A stretch of 64,000 nucleotides of DNA from Actinacidiphila acididurans (GTDB taxonomy: Bacteria > Actinomycetota > Actinomycetes > Streptomycetales > Streptomycetaceae). The stretch spans positions 54,733 to 118,732 of the forward strand of contig NZ_JADKYB010000029.1 of assembly GCF_016918855.1 (NCBI RefSeq), written 5' to 3'. The notes beneath the pieces were generated by a model. That model ran no database searches. It was not told the origin of the DNA and saw only the letters and a program-made list of their open reading frames with translations. This document shows, piece by piece, positions 1 through 8,330 of this stretch. Position 1 is the first letter of the stretch; each line of letters begins with the position of its first letter. Made by a program: the position numbers and the translations under genes.

Positions 1-1053
1 GAAGAGTCCCGGGCCGGCCCAGCCGCCGAGCACCGCGGCGAGCTTCCAGGCCAGGTTGTGGCCGTCCTGGATGCCGGTGTTGGAGCCGAACGCGCCGGTG
101 GGCGACATCTCGTGGGCGGAGTCGCCGGCCAGGAACACCCGGCCCTCGCGGTAGCGCTCGGCTACCCGTTCGGCCGCGTGCCAGGGGGCCTTTCCGGTGA
201 TCTCCACGTCCAGGTCGGGCACGCCGACCGCGGTGCGGATGTGCGCGGCGCAGCGTTCGTCGGTGAACGCCTCCAGCGGCTCGCCGTGCTCGGGGTGCCA
301 GGGCACGTGGAAGACCCACTTCTCCTGGTTGTCCACCGGCAGCAGGGCGCCGTCGGCCTCGGGGTTGGTCAGGTAGCAGGCGATGAAGTGCCGGTCGCCC
401 ACCGCCTCGGCCAGCCGCTTGGCGGTGAAGGTGACGCTGACGTTGTGGAACAGCTCGCCCTTGCCGGTCAGGCCGATGCCCAGGCGCTCGCGGACCGGGC
501 TGCGCGGCCCGTCCGCGGCGACCAGGTAGTCCGCCCGCACGGTGCGGGTCTGCCCGGTCTCACGGCTGCGGACCACCGCCGTCACCCCGTCGGCGTCCTG
601 CTCGAAGGACTCCAGCTCGACCGAGAACCGGATGTCGCCGCCGAGCCGCCGGGCCTCCTTGAGCAGCACCGGTTCCAGGTCGTTCTGGCTGCACAGGCAC
701 CAGCCGGAGGGGCTGAAGGCGGCCAGCCCGCCGCCCGGGTCGATCTCCCGGAACAGCCACCGCTGGTTGTCGCCGGTGAGCGATTCGGCCTGCAGGATGC
801 CGTGGTTGACGGCCAGCACGGAGGCGGCCTCGCGGATCGCCCGCTCCACGCCGGCGATGCGGTACAGCTCCATGGTCCGCACGTTGTTGCCGCGCCCGCG
901 CGGGTGGTGCGAGGTGGCCGGGTGCTTCTCGACCAGCATGTGGCGGATGCCGAGCCGGCCCAGGAACAGGGATGTGGACAGCCCCACCAGGGAGCCGCCG
1001 GTGATGAGGACCGGCACCCGGTCGTCGGGGTTCGGTGTCGTCGCGGGTTTCAT
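1..1053 (-). CDS. whiE-ORFVIII: FAD-dependent monooxygenase of spore pigment cluster, cut by left edge
   Basis: This reading frame starts at ATG 1053 and runs off the left edge, so the C-terminus is missing. The N-terminus carries a Rossmann FAD-binding motif (ITGGSLVGLS). Around 300 residues in comes the second FAD motif, LAGDSAHEMSP, followed by GSNTGIQDGHNLAWKL, typical of aromatic polyketide hydroxylases of the PheA/TfdB type. It is divergent from the polyketide operon, with a 152-bp spacer that should hold both promoters. In characterised whiE loci a hydroxylase occupies this divergent position and tailors the spore pigment. Family assignment is firm; the exact hydroxylation site is not known. 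Confidence 0.88.
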   Translation of the reverse strand, partial: MKPATTPNPDDRVPVLITGGSLVGLSTSLFLGRLGIRHMLVEKHPATSHHPRGRGNNVRTMELYRIAGVERAIREAASVLAVNHGILQAESLTGDNQRWLFREIDPGGGLAAFSPSGWCLCSQNDLEPVLLKEARRLGGDIRFSVELESFEQDADGVTAVVRSRETGQTRTVRADYLVAADGPRSPVRERLGIGLTGKGELFHNVSVTFTAKRLAEAVGDRHFIACYLTNPEADGALLPVDNQEKWVFHVPWHPEHGEPLEAFTDERCAAHIRTAVGVPDLDVEITGKAPWHAAERVAERYREGRVFLAGDSAHEMSPTGAFGSNTGIQDGHNLAWKLAAVLGGWAGPGLF

Positions 1054-1205
1054 GCCGGGTCTTTTGCCCGGTCGCGCGCGCCGGGAGGGCGGCGGGACGC
1101 GCATTCGCCCGCATGGACCGCAGATCTCGCGCCGTCCGTGGGATCGACGCACGATCGGGCTCAGGGCCATCGCCCGGTCATTCGGATCGAAGGAGCAGTG
1201 GGACC

Positions 1206-2327
1206 ATGACGACCCTGTCGGAACAGCCGGAAGTGGCCCAGCGGTCCGCCGGTGGGCAGCGCTCGGAGCCGGCGCGCCTGCGGGTGGTGCTGATGCTGGA
1301 CATGAAGAAGGGCGCGCAGGAACGGTTCCTGGAGGCGTACGAGCTGCTGCGCACCCAGGTCCACGAAGTGCCCGGCCACGTCAGCGACCAGCTCTGCCAG
1401 TCCATCGAGGACCCCTCGCAGTGGCTGATCACCAGCGAGTGGGAGAGCGCGGAGCCGTTCCTGAAGTGGGTGGACAGCCCGGAGCACCGCGAAATGGTCA
1501 AGCCGATGCACGACTGCATCAACGACACCCGCTCGCTGCGGTACAGCATCCTGCGCGAGACGTCGGCCGCCGGGCACTTCGGGCACATGCCGCCGGCCCC
1601 GGAGCGGGCCGGTGACGGCCGGATCCGGCACGCGATCACCTTCACGGTCCAGCCGGGCAGCGAGGAGAAGGTCGCGGCGATCCTGGCGGACTACGACCCG
1701 CCGCAGGCGCGGGTGGACGCCACCACCCGGCTGTGCCGCACCACGCTCTACATGGACGGCAACCGGGTGGTGCGGGCGGTGGAGGTCACCGGCAACCTGG
1801 CCGCGGCGCTGCGCCACGTGGCCCAGCAGCCGGAGGTACGGGCCGTGGAGGAGGCCATCAACCCGTATCTGGAGGAGGAGCGCGACCTGAACGACCCGGA
1901 GGCGGCCCGCGCGTTCTTCAGCCGGGCGAGCCTGCCGGCGGTCCACGAGGCGGTCAGCGAGCGCGAGCCGTCCGGTCCGGTACGGCGCTGCGCGCTGCGC
2001 TACCCGGTACGGCCCGGCTGCGGCGCGGCGGCGGCCCGGGTGCTGGCCCGCGCCGACGAGCTGGCGGTGGCCGACCCGGCCGGTTCGCTGCTGCGCTCCA
2101 CCGTCTTCCAGCGCGACGACGTGGTGGTGCGGGTACTGGACCTGACCGCCTCGCCGGAGCAGGACCTGGCCCTGACCACGGGCACCACCGACCGCGACCT
2201 GGCCGCCGAGCTGGGCCGGGTGCTGGAGCTGCCCGGCGTCGACCCGACCCGCGGGCCGGGGCGCAAGGAGCTGTTCGCCCGCTGCTCGATGCGGGAGATC
2301 ACCGACCGCCACGCGCAGCAGCCCTGA
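1206..2327 (+). CDS. whiE-ORFI: SchA/CurD-like protein (whiE ORFI type)
   Basis: A 373-residue protein with ATG at 1206. The first half (residues about 25-120) looks like a ferredoxin-like ABM dimeric fold (VVLMLDMKKGAQERFLEAY). Two further similar segments starting IRHAITFTVQPG and RCALRYPVRPG suggest repeated SchA/CurD units. Such proteins are found almost only in spore pigment and related type II polyketide clusters, where they are thought to act with the synthase, possibly in cyclisation or assembly; no defined reaction is established. It is the first gene of the rightward operon, 122 bp before the cupin gene. Confidence 0.85.
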   Translation: MTTLSEQPEVAQRSAGGQRSEPARLRVVLMLDMKKGAQERFLEAYELLRTQVHEVPGHVSDQLCQSIEDPSQWLITSEWESAEPFLKWVDSPEHREMVKPMHDCINDTRSLRYSILRETSAAGHFGHMPPAPERAGDGRIRHAITFTVQPGSEEKVAAILADYDPPQARVDATTRLCRTTLYMDGNRVVRAVEVTGNLAAALRHVAQQPEVRAVEEAINPYLEEERDLNDPEAARAFFSRASLPAVHEAVSEREPSGPVRRCALRYPVRPGCGAAAARVLARADELAVADPAGSLLRSTVFQRDDVVVRVLDLTASPEQDLALTTGTTDRDLAAELGRVLELPGVDPTRGPGRKELFARCSMREITDRHAQQP

Positions 2328-2449
2328 TCGTCCGTCCCGTAATCCCGCGTCCCAGAGTTCTCGCGTTCCCGCATCCCGCCCGCGCGGGCCGGCCGGTCGT
2401 CCCCACCGGCCGGTGCGGCTTATCCAGGAGTTCCCCAGGAGGCACCGTC

Positions 2450-2902
2450 ATGACCGCTCAGCCCCCCAGGATCGTGCACGTGGACGACATCGCGCCCAAC
2501 CGGCGCCGCGGTGGTGATCTGCGGGCCATGCTCACCCCCAGCGTGGTCGGCTCCACCAGCGGCTTCATGGGCCTGGCGCTGATCCAGCCCGGCGAGAAGA
2601 TCTCCGAGCACTACCACCCGTACTCCGAGGAGTTCGTCTTCGTGGTGTGCGGCGAGCTCGAGGTCGACCTGGACGGCACGGCGTATCCGCTGCGCCCCGA
2701 CCACGGCCTGATGATCCCCAAGGACATGCGGCACCGGTTCCGCAACGTCGGCGGCACCGAGGCCCGCATGGTCTTCCACCTCGGCCCGCTCGCGCCGCGT
2801 CCGGAGCTCGGGCACGTGGACACCGAGGAGCCGGCGCAGGCCGGCAAGGACTTCGGGGTCGGCTCGGCCCGGCCGCCGGAAGCGGCGGGGGCGATGTCAT
2901 GA
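2450..2902 (+). CDS. whiE-ORFII: Cupin protein of spore pigment cluster (whiE ORFII type)
   Basis: A 150-residue single-domain cupin. ATG 2450 is preceded by a good AGGAGG site at about 2436. The cupin metal-binding motif is visible as ISEHYHPYSEEFVFVVCGE (two His and a Glu) with a later His in KDMRHRFRN. Cupins at this position in whiE/cur/sch loci are thought to help polyketide cyclisation or oxidation, but the reaction is unproven. The TGA stop overlaps the KS-alpha start (ATG 2899), indicating translational coupling. Confidence 0.85.
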   Translation: MTAQPPRIVHVDDIAPNRRRGGDLRAMLTPSVVGSTSGFMGLALIQPGEKISEHYHPYSEEFVFVVCGELEVDLDGTAYPLRPDHGLMIPKDMRHRFRNVGGTEARMVFHLGPLAPRPELGHVDTEEPAQAGKDFGVGSARPPEAAGAMS

Positions 2903-4167
2903 CCCGCCGGGTGGCGGTGACCGGCATCGGCGTCGTCGCCCCCGGCGGGGTGGGAGTGCCCGCGTTCTGGGACCTGCTCACCGCCGGGCGGACGGCGACC
3001 CGGGGGATCACCCGGTTCGACCCGGAGGGATTCCGGTCCCGAATAGCGGCCGAGTGCGACTTCGACCCGCTGGCCGGCGGCCTGACCGCGGAGCAGGTCG
3101 CGCGCTGCGACCTGTACGTGCAGTTCGCGCTGGTGGCGGCGGCCGAGGCGGTCCGCGACAGCGGGCTGGACCTGACCGCGGAGGACCCGTGGCGGATCGG
3201 GGTGTCGCTGGGCACCGCGGTCGGCGGCACCACCCGGCTGGAGCACGACTACACGCTGGTCAGCTCCTCGGGTGAGCGCTGGGACGTGGAGCCGGGGCCG
3301 GCCGGGCCGCACCTGCACCGGGCCTTCCAGCCCAGTGCGCTGGCCAGCGAGGTCGCCGAGGAGTTCGGCGCGCACGGTCCGGTGCAGACCGTCTCCACCG
3401 GCTGCACCTCCGGTCTGGACGCGGTGGGCTACGCCTTCCAGACCATCGAGGAGGGCCGCGCGGACATCTGCGTGGCCGGTGCCTCGGACTCCCCCATCTC
3501 GCCGATCACGGTGGCCTGTTTCGACGCCATCAAGGCGACCTCGCCCAACAACGACGACCCCACCCATGCCTCCCGGCCGTTCGACGCCGGGCGGGACGGC
3601 TTCGTCCTCGGCGAGGGCGGCGCGGTGCTGATCCTGGAGGAGCTGGAACACGCCCGGGCCCGCGGCGCCACCGTGTACTGCGAACTGACCGGGTACGCCT
3701 CGTTCAGCAACGCCCACCACATGACCGGACTGACCCGGGAGGGCCTGGAGATGGCCGAGGCCATCGAGAAGGCGCTCGCCCACGGCCGCATCGACGCCTC
3801 GCGGATCGACTACGTCAACGCGCACGGCTCGGGCACCAAGCAGAACGACCGGCACGAGACCGCCGCCGTCAAGCGGGTGCTGGGACAGCACGCGTTCCGC
3901 ACCCCGATGAGCTCCATCAAGTCGATGGTGGGCCATTCGCTCGGGGCGATCGGCGCGATCGAACTGGCCGCGTGCGCGCTGGCGCTGGCCCGCGGCGTGG
4001 TGCCACCGACCGCCAACTACGAGACCCCGGACCCCGAGTGCGACCTGGACTACGTGCCGCGCACCGCGCGGGAGCTGAAGCTGCGCACCGTGCTGTCGGT
4101 GGGCAGCGGCTTCGGCGGGTTCCAGTCCGCCGTGGTCCTCAACCGGGAGGAGGCGAAGGCAGGATGA
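2899..4167 (+). CDS. whiE-ORFIII: Type II PKS ketosynthase alpha
   Basis: A 422-residue ketosynthase alpha. The nucleophile lies in VSTGCTSGLDAV at Cys169, the standard position. The two His motifs follow: NAHGSGTKQNDRHE around residue 310, then the GHSLGAIGA region. It condenses malonyl units on the ACP together with the chain-length factor. The start ATG overlaps the cupin stop, and its own stop overlaps the CLF start at 4164 (ATGA). That overlap secures equal production of the two partners. Neighbouring genes identify it as the spore pigment rather than an antibiotic synthase. Confidence 0.96.
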   Translation: MTRRVAVTGIGVVAPGGVGVPAFWDLLTAGRTATRGITRFDPEGFRSRIAAECDFDPLAGGLTAEQVARCDLYVQFALVAAAEAVRDSGLDLTAEDPWRIGVSLGTAVGGTTRLEHDYTLVSSSGERWDVEPGPAGPHLHRAFQPSALASEVAEEFGAHGPVQTVSTGCTSGLDAVGYAFQTIEEGRADICVAGASDSPISPITVACFDAIKATSPNNDDPTHASRPFDAGRDGFVLGEGGAVLILEELEHARARGATVYCELTGYASFSNAHHMTGLTREGLEMAEAIEKALAHGRIDASRIDYVNAHGSGTKQNDRHETAAVKRVLGQHAFRTPMSSIKSMVGHSLGAIGAIELAACALALARGVVPPTANYETPDPECDLDYVPRTARELKLRTVLSVGSGFGGFQSAVVLNREEAKAG

Positions 4168-5423
4168 GAAGGGACCCCATATCGCCGGCCGGACGCCGTA
4201 CGGTCATCACCGGCATGGGGGTGGTGGCGCCCAACGGGATAGGTACGGACGCGTTCTGGAAGGCCACCCGGGAAGGGGTCGGCGTCCTGGACCGGGTCAC
4301 CCGGGAGGGCTGTGCCGACCTTCCGCTGCGGGTGGCCGGCGAGGTGCGCGGCTTCGACCCGGCGGCGCTGGTCGAGGAGCGCTTTCTGGTGCAGACCGAC
4401 CGGTTCAGCCACTTCGCCATGGCGGCCGCGGAACTCGCGCTCGAGGACGCGGGGCTGAGCGCCGAGGGCGCCGACTCCCCGTATGCGATCGGCGTGGTGA
4501 CCGCGGCCGGTTCCGGCGGCGGCGAGTTCGGCCAGCGCGAGCTCCAGCAGTTGTGGGGCCGCGGGCCGCGGTTCGTCGGCCCGTACCAGTCCATCGCCTG
4601 GTTCTACGCGGCCAGCACCGGCCAGATCTCGATCCGCGGCGGCTTCAAGGGCCCCAGCGGGGTGGTCGCCGGTGACGAGGCCGGCGGGCTGGACGCGATG
4701 GCGCACGCCGCCCGCTCGATCCGGGGCGGGGCGGACGCGATGGTGGTGGGGGCGGCCGAGGCGCCGCTCGCGCCGTACTCGATCGTGTGCCAGCTCGGTT
4801 ACCCGGAGCTGAGCCGGATCGAGGAGCCGCACCGGGCGTATCTGCCGTTCACCGGCGAGGCGGCCGGCTTCGTGCCGGCCGAGGGCGGCGCGATGTTCGT
4901 GGTCGAGGAGGCGGAGACGGCCGGCCGCCGCGGGGCGCGGAGCCGGGCGCTGGTCGCCGGGCACGCCGCGACCTTCACCGGGTCCAAGGACTGGGCCGCC
5001 TCGAGAGAAGGGCTGGCCCGGGCGATCCAGGGCGCGCTGGCCGAGGCCGGCTGCGCGCCGGAGGACGTGGACGCGGTCTTCGCCGACGCGCTCGCGGTGC
5101 CGGCCGCCGACCGCGCCGAGGCCCTCGCGCTCGCCGACGCGCTGGGCAAGCACGCCGCGCGGGTGCCGGTCACCGCGCCCAAGACCGGTATCGGGCGGGC
5201 CTATTGCGCCGCCTCGACCCTCGATGTGGCCGGCGCGGTGCTGGCGATGGAGCACTCGACCCTCCCGCCCACACCGCATGTCACCGAGGCCGACTACGGC
5301 CTGGACCTGGTGACGGGCCACGCCCGGCCGGCGGAGCTGCGCACCGTCCTGGTGCTCAGCCGCGGCCTGCTGGGCTCCAACTCGGCGCTGGTGCTCCGGC
5401 AGGACGAGCCCGGCGCCCGCTGA
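4164..5423 (+). CDS. whiE-ORFIV: Type II PKS chain-length factor (KS beta)
   Basis: A 419-residue chain-length factor, paralogous to KS-alpha but lacking the active-site Cys. In most chain-length factors that position is Gln within a QAGGLDA motif. Here the segment reads VVAGDEAGGLDAMAH, placing Glu (about residue 172) where Gln is usual. It forms a heterodimer with KS-alpha and sets chain length. The start is translationally coupled to KS-alpha by a 4-bp overlap. Whether the Glu is typical of spore-pigment homologues needs an alignment. Confidence 0.95.
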   Translation: MRRDPISPAGRRTVITGMGVVAPNGIGTDAFWKATREGVGVLDRVTREGCADLPLRVAGEVRGFDPAALVEERFLVQTDRFSHFAMAAAELALEDAGLSAEGADSPYAIGVVTAAGSGGGEFGQRELQQLWGRGPRFVGPYQSIAWFYAASTGQISIRGGFKGPSGVVAGDEAGGLDAMAHAARSIRGGADAMVVGAAEAPLAPYSIVCQLGYPELSRIEEPHRAYLPFTGEAAGFVPAEGGAMFVVEEAETAGRRGARSRALVAGHAATFTGSKDWAASREGLARAIQGALAEAGCAPEDVDAVFADALAVPAADRAEALALADALGKHAARVPVTAPKTGIGRAYCAASTLDVAGAVLAMEHSTLPPTPHVTEADYGLDLVTGHARPAELRTVLVLSRGLLGSNSALVLRQDEPGAR

Positions 5424-5449
5424 TTCCCCCCACTAGTGCAAGGAGCCAT

Positions 5450-5707
5450 ATGGACACGCAACTGACCTACGCGGAGCTGGCCTCGATGATGGAGCGGCGT
5501 GCCGGAGTGTCCGTCGAACCGCTGCAGCTCGAACTCCGGTCGGCCGAGCGGTTCACCGAGTTCGGCCTCGACTCCCTCGGCCTGCTGGGCATCGTGGGCG
5601 CGCTGGAGAACGAGTACGGCGCGAGCATCCCGGCCGACGCCGACGCCTGCAAGACCCCGGCCGAACTCCTCACCGTTGTCAACGACGTGCTGAAGGCGAG
5701 GGCGTGA
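5450..5707 (+). CDS. whiE-ORFV: Acyl carrier protein
   Basis: An 85-residue acyl carrier protein. The phosphopantetheine attachment Ser is Ser42 within FGLDSLGLLG. The start ATG 5450 follows an AAGGAG site. It carries the growing polyketide for the KS/CLF pair encoded just upstream (26-bp gap). The stop lies three bases before the next ATG. Confidence 0.95.
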   Translation: MDTQLTYAELASMMERRAGVSVEPLQLELRSAERFTEFGLDSLGLLGIVGALENEYGASIPADADACKTPAELLTVVNDVLKARA

Positions 5708-5709
5708 CC

Positions 5710-6180
5710 ATGTCCGGACACACCGAGAACGAGATCATCATCAAGGCGCCGCTCGACCTGGTCTGGGACATGACCAACGACCTGGAGAACTGGCCGCAGC
5801 TGTTCAGCGAGTACGCGTCCGTGGAGATCCTGGGCCGGGACGGCGGCAAGACCCGCTTCCGGCTGACCATGCACCCGGACGAGAACGGCACGGTCTGGTC
5901 GTGGGTCTCGGAGCGCGAGCCCGTCAAGGCCACCAGGACGGTGACCGCGCGCCGGGTGGAGACCGGCCCGTTCGAGTTCATGGAGATCTTCTGGGCGTAC
6001 GAGGAGGTCCGCGGCGGCACCCGGATGCGCTGGGTGCAGGACTTCGCGATGAAACCGGAGGCGCCGGTGGACGACGCGGGGATGACCGAGCGGATCAACG
6101 CCAACTCGAAGATCCAGCTCGAGCTGATCCGGGACAAGGTCGAGCAGCGCGCCAGCGAACAGCTCCCCGTCGCCGGCTGA
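5710..6180 (+). CDS. whiE-ORFVI: Polyketide aromatase/cyclase, SRPBCC fold
   Basis: A 156-residue single-domain START/SRPBCC protein (IIIKAPLDLVWDMTNDLENW, a hydrophobic-pocket protein). This family guides first-ring cyclisation and aromatisation of the nascent polyketide. ATG 5710 was chosen; a GTG at 5704 would overlap the ACP stop and add two residues. Length and order match whiE ORFVI. Confidence 0.93.
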   Translation: MSGHTENEIIIKAPLDLVWDMTNDLENWPQLFSEYASVEILGRDGGKTRFRLTMHPDENGTVWSWVSEREPVKATRTVTARRVETGPFEFMEIFWAYEEVRGGTRMRWVQDFAMKPEAPVDDAGMTERINANSKIQLELIRDKVEQRASEQLPVAG

Positions 6181-6277
6181 CCGGGACCGGGCACGCGGAC
6201 GTCGCCGCGTGCCCGGCCGTACCTGCCCGTCCGGCCCCCCGATCCCTCGCACCCGACCCTCGAAAGGACCCGTCACC

Positions 6278-6607
6278 GTGCACCGCGCCTTGATCGTCGC
6301 CCGTATGAAGCCCGGCTCCGCGCAGGGCATCGCCGACCTGTTCGCCGCCTCCGACCAGGGCGAGCTGCCGCACCTCATCGGGGTGCGCGGCCGCAGCCTG
6401 TTCCAGTTCGGCGACGTGTACCTGCACCTGATCGAGGCCGACCGGCCGCCCGGCCCGGCCGTCGCGCAATACGCCGCGCACCCGGCGTTCAAGGACATCA
6501 GCGAACGGCTGCAGGTGCACGTGGCGGCATACGACCCGGCCACCTGGAAGTCCCCGAAGGACGCCATGGCCACCGAGTTCTACCGGTGGGAGCGGCTGCC
6601 GGCCTGA
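6278..6607 (+). CDS. whiE-ORFVII: TcmI-family polyketide cyclase
   Basis: A 109-residue protein starting with GTG 6278 behind a GAAAGGA site. It has the small dimeric ferredoxin-like fold of TcmI/WhiE-VII cyclases, seen in HRALIVARMKPG at the start and a conserved HPAFKDISERL segment. It likely catalyses later ring closure in spore pigment assembly. It is the last gene of the operon and is followed by a GC-rich hairpin. Confidence 0.9.
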   Translation: MHRALIVARMKPGSAQGIADLFAASDQGELPHLIGVRGRSLFQFGDVYLHLIEADRPPGPAVAQYAAHPAFKDISERLQVHVAAYDPATWKSPKDAMATEFYRWERLPA

Positions 6608-6610
6608 CCC

Positions 6611-6636
6611 GCGCGGCCCCGCGGGCAGGGCCGCGC
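6611..6636 (+). terminator. Hairpin after the spore pigment operon
   Basis: Arms GCGCGGCCC (6611-6619) and GGGCCGCGC (6628-6636) pair perfectly around an 8-base loop, directly after the TcmI-type cyclase stop. There is no T-run, as is common for actinomycete terminators. Confidence 0.6.
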
Positions 6637-6806
6637 GCCTCCATCGGGCGGACCCCGCCACCCTAAGAGCCCACAGCGTCACTCTCTTGCCGGGCTCTCC
6701 GGTGGCAGGGCCGCCGCGGGTGACGGAACGTGAAGGAGCCGTCACTGCGATACCCGCGGCCGACATTCCGTCAGCCGGCGCATGTCACGGCGGAAGGAAC
6801 GTATCG

Positions 6807-7382
6807 ATGCGCACTGCCCGCACGCTCTTCGCCGGAGCCGCGATCTCCGCAGTTCTGGCTCTCGCCGCCCCGGCCGCACACGCGACCGGCGCCGTGAACG
6901 CGTACGACCCGAGCGCCCACGGCAACGGCTCCTCCTCGTCGCCGTCCGCCGCCGGCTCCTCGGGTGACAACTCGTCGGCCTTCGGTTCCTCGAGCGACTC
7001 CAGCAGCGACCCCAGCGCCGGCTCGGGCGCGAGCAGCAACTCCGGCTCGGGCTCCGCTGCGAACAGCGACTCGGGCTCCGGCGCGAGCAGCGCCTCCGGC
7101 TCCGGCTCGAGCAGCGCCTCCGACCCCAGCTCGAGCTCCGGCTCGGGCAGCGGCTCGTGGTCCGGCGGCGACCACGGGAAGCAGGACGAGCACGGGAAGA
7201 AGCACGAGGAGGACCACGGCGAGCACGGCCGCAAGCCGCACGGCGGCCCGCACACCGGTGGCGGCGCCATGGCGATGTCCGGCGGCGGCATGGCCGCCGG
7301 CTCGGTGCTGCTGCTCGGCGGCCTGGGCGCCGGCGCGATGGTGCTGCGCCGCCGCCGGACCGTCTCCGGCATCGCCGCCTGA
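6807..7382 (+). CDS. Ser/Gly-rich secreted cell-surface protein with C-terminal anchor helix
   Basis: A 191-residue protein with a signal peptide (RTARTLFAGAAISAVLALAA, cleaved after AHA). Next comes a long low-complexity Ser/Gly/Asp tract at about residues 38-118 and a charged His/Lys/Glu stretch. The C-terminus has a hydrophobic helix followed by RRRR. The tripartite tail resembles a sortase sorting signal, and the next gene is a sortase, but no LPxTG-like motif is visible before the helix. ATG 6807 follows a GGAAGGAA site. The role is unknown; a wall-associated spacer is plausible. Confidence 0.7.
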   Translation: MRTARTLFAGAAISAVLALAAPAAHATGAVNAYDPSAHGNGSSSSPSAAGSSGDNSSAFGSSSDSSSDPSAGSGASSNSGSGSAANSDSGSGASSASGSGSSSASDPSSSSGSGSGSWSGGDHGKQDEHGKKHEEDHGEHGRKPHGGPHTGGGAMAMSGGGMAAGSVLLLGGLGAGAMVLRRRRTVSGIAA

Positions 7383-7528
7383 CGACCGGCCACGGGCCGG
7401 CTGCACCCTCCCGTACCTGTCGTGGGCCCCGGCGCACCCCGCGCCGGTGGCCACGGCGGTTCCGCCGCTGTCCCCGCGACAGGCCGTGACACCCCGCGCA
7501 TCCGCGAGCCGACGAAAGGCATCGCCCC

Positions 7529-8230
7529 ATGGACAAGCACCCCCACGCGGCGCAGGCCGGCGCCCCGGGTTCCGATGTGCGCACCTCCTCCACGCTGCGC
7601 TGGGCGGTCGCCGCGGCGCTGCTCGGCGCCCTGCTGATCTACAACTCGGCCGAGGGCAAGGGCAGCAGCGCGCTGCCCCCGCCGCCTCCGCAGTTCGCCG
7701 AGCAGGCCGCCGTGCCGACTGTCACCCCGCGCTCCGCGCCGACCGGGCCGCTCGCCCCGGCGCTGCCCCGCTCGGTGCCGACCAAGCTGTCGATCCCGGC
7801 CATCGGGGTCAACGCGCCCTTCATGGACCTGCACCTGGACCCCTCCGGCAAGCTGGACGTGCCGCCGGAGAACAACACGAACCTGGTCGGCTGGTACGCC
7901 GACGGGCCCACCCCCGGCGAGCGCGGCAACGCGCTCGTGGACGGCCACGTGGACACCACCAAGGGCCCCGCGGTGTTCCTGTTCCTGCGGCTGCTCAAGC
8001 CGGGCAGCACCGCCGACATCACCCGCGCCGACGGCACGGTGGCCACCTTCCGGGTGGACTCGGTGGAGACCTTCGCCAAGGACAACTTCCCCGACGACCG
8101 GGTCTACGGCGACACCCAGGACGCCGAACTGCGCCTGATCACCTGCGGCGGCACCTACGACCGCGGCAAGCACGACTACAACAGCAATGTGGTGGTCTTC
8201 GCGCACCTGGAGTCCTCGCGCAAGGCGTGA
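7529..8230 (+). CDS. srtF: Class F sortase
   Basis: A 233-residue membrane-anchored transpeptidase. It has one N-terminal membrane helix (about residues 24-40), then a Pro-rich linker and a beta-barrel catalytic domain. The sortase His is in VDGHVDTTKG (His140) and the nucleophile in LITCGGTYD (Cys206). Class F sortases are typical of actinomycetes and attach or process exported proteins. The gene lies 146 bp after a Ser-rich exported protein that may be its substrate. It is followed by a strong hairpin. Confidence 0.9.
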   Translation: MDKHPHAAQAGAPGSDVRTSSTLRWAVAAALLGALLIYNSAEGKGSSALPPPPPQFAEQAAVPTVTPRSAPTGPLAPALPRSVPTKLSIPAIGVNAPFMDLHLDPSGKLDVPPENNTNLVGWYADGPTPGERGNALVDGHVDTTKGPAVFLFLRLLKPGSTADITRADGTVATFRVDSVETFAKDNFPDDRVYGDTQDAELRLITCGGTYDRGKHDYNSNVVVFAHLESSRKA

Positions 8231-8272
8231 CCGTCCGGGTCCGTTCCGGGCCCGTTCGGCTCCGCACGCGCC

Positions 8273-8305
8273 CGGGCCCCCGCGCCGTGTCGGCGCGGGG
8301 GCCCG
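8273..8305. terminator. Bidirectional terminator hairpin
   Basis: Fourteen-base perfect arms, CGGGCCCCCGCGCC at 8273-8286 and its complement at 8292-8305, with a GTGTC loop. It lies between the convergent sortase and O-methyltransferase genes. Confidence 0.8.
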
Positions 8306-8330
8306 GACGTGCGTCCTGCGCGTTGTGGAT

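Noticed and set aside
1161..2312. Open frame antisense to the SchA/CurD gene
   Set aside because: Composition is low in complexity and without motifs; the plus strand has the family protein and operon context.
1..6640. Antibiotic-type aromatic polyketide cluster
   Set aside because: Gene order and content, including SchA/CurD and cupin genes and a divergent hydroxylase, match spore pigment loci; no export or resistance genes are attached.
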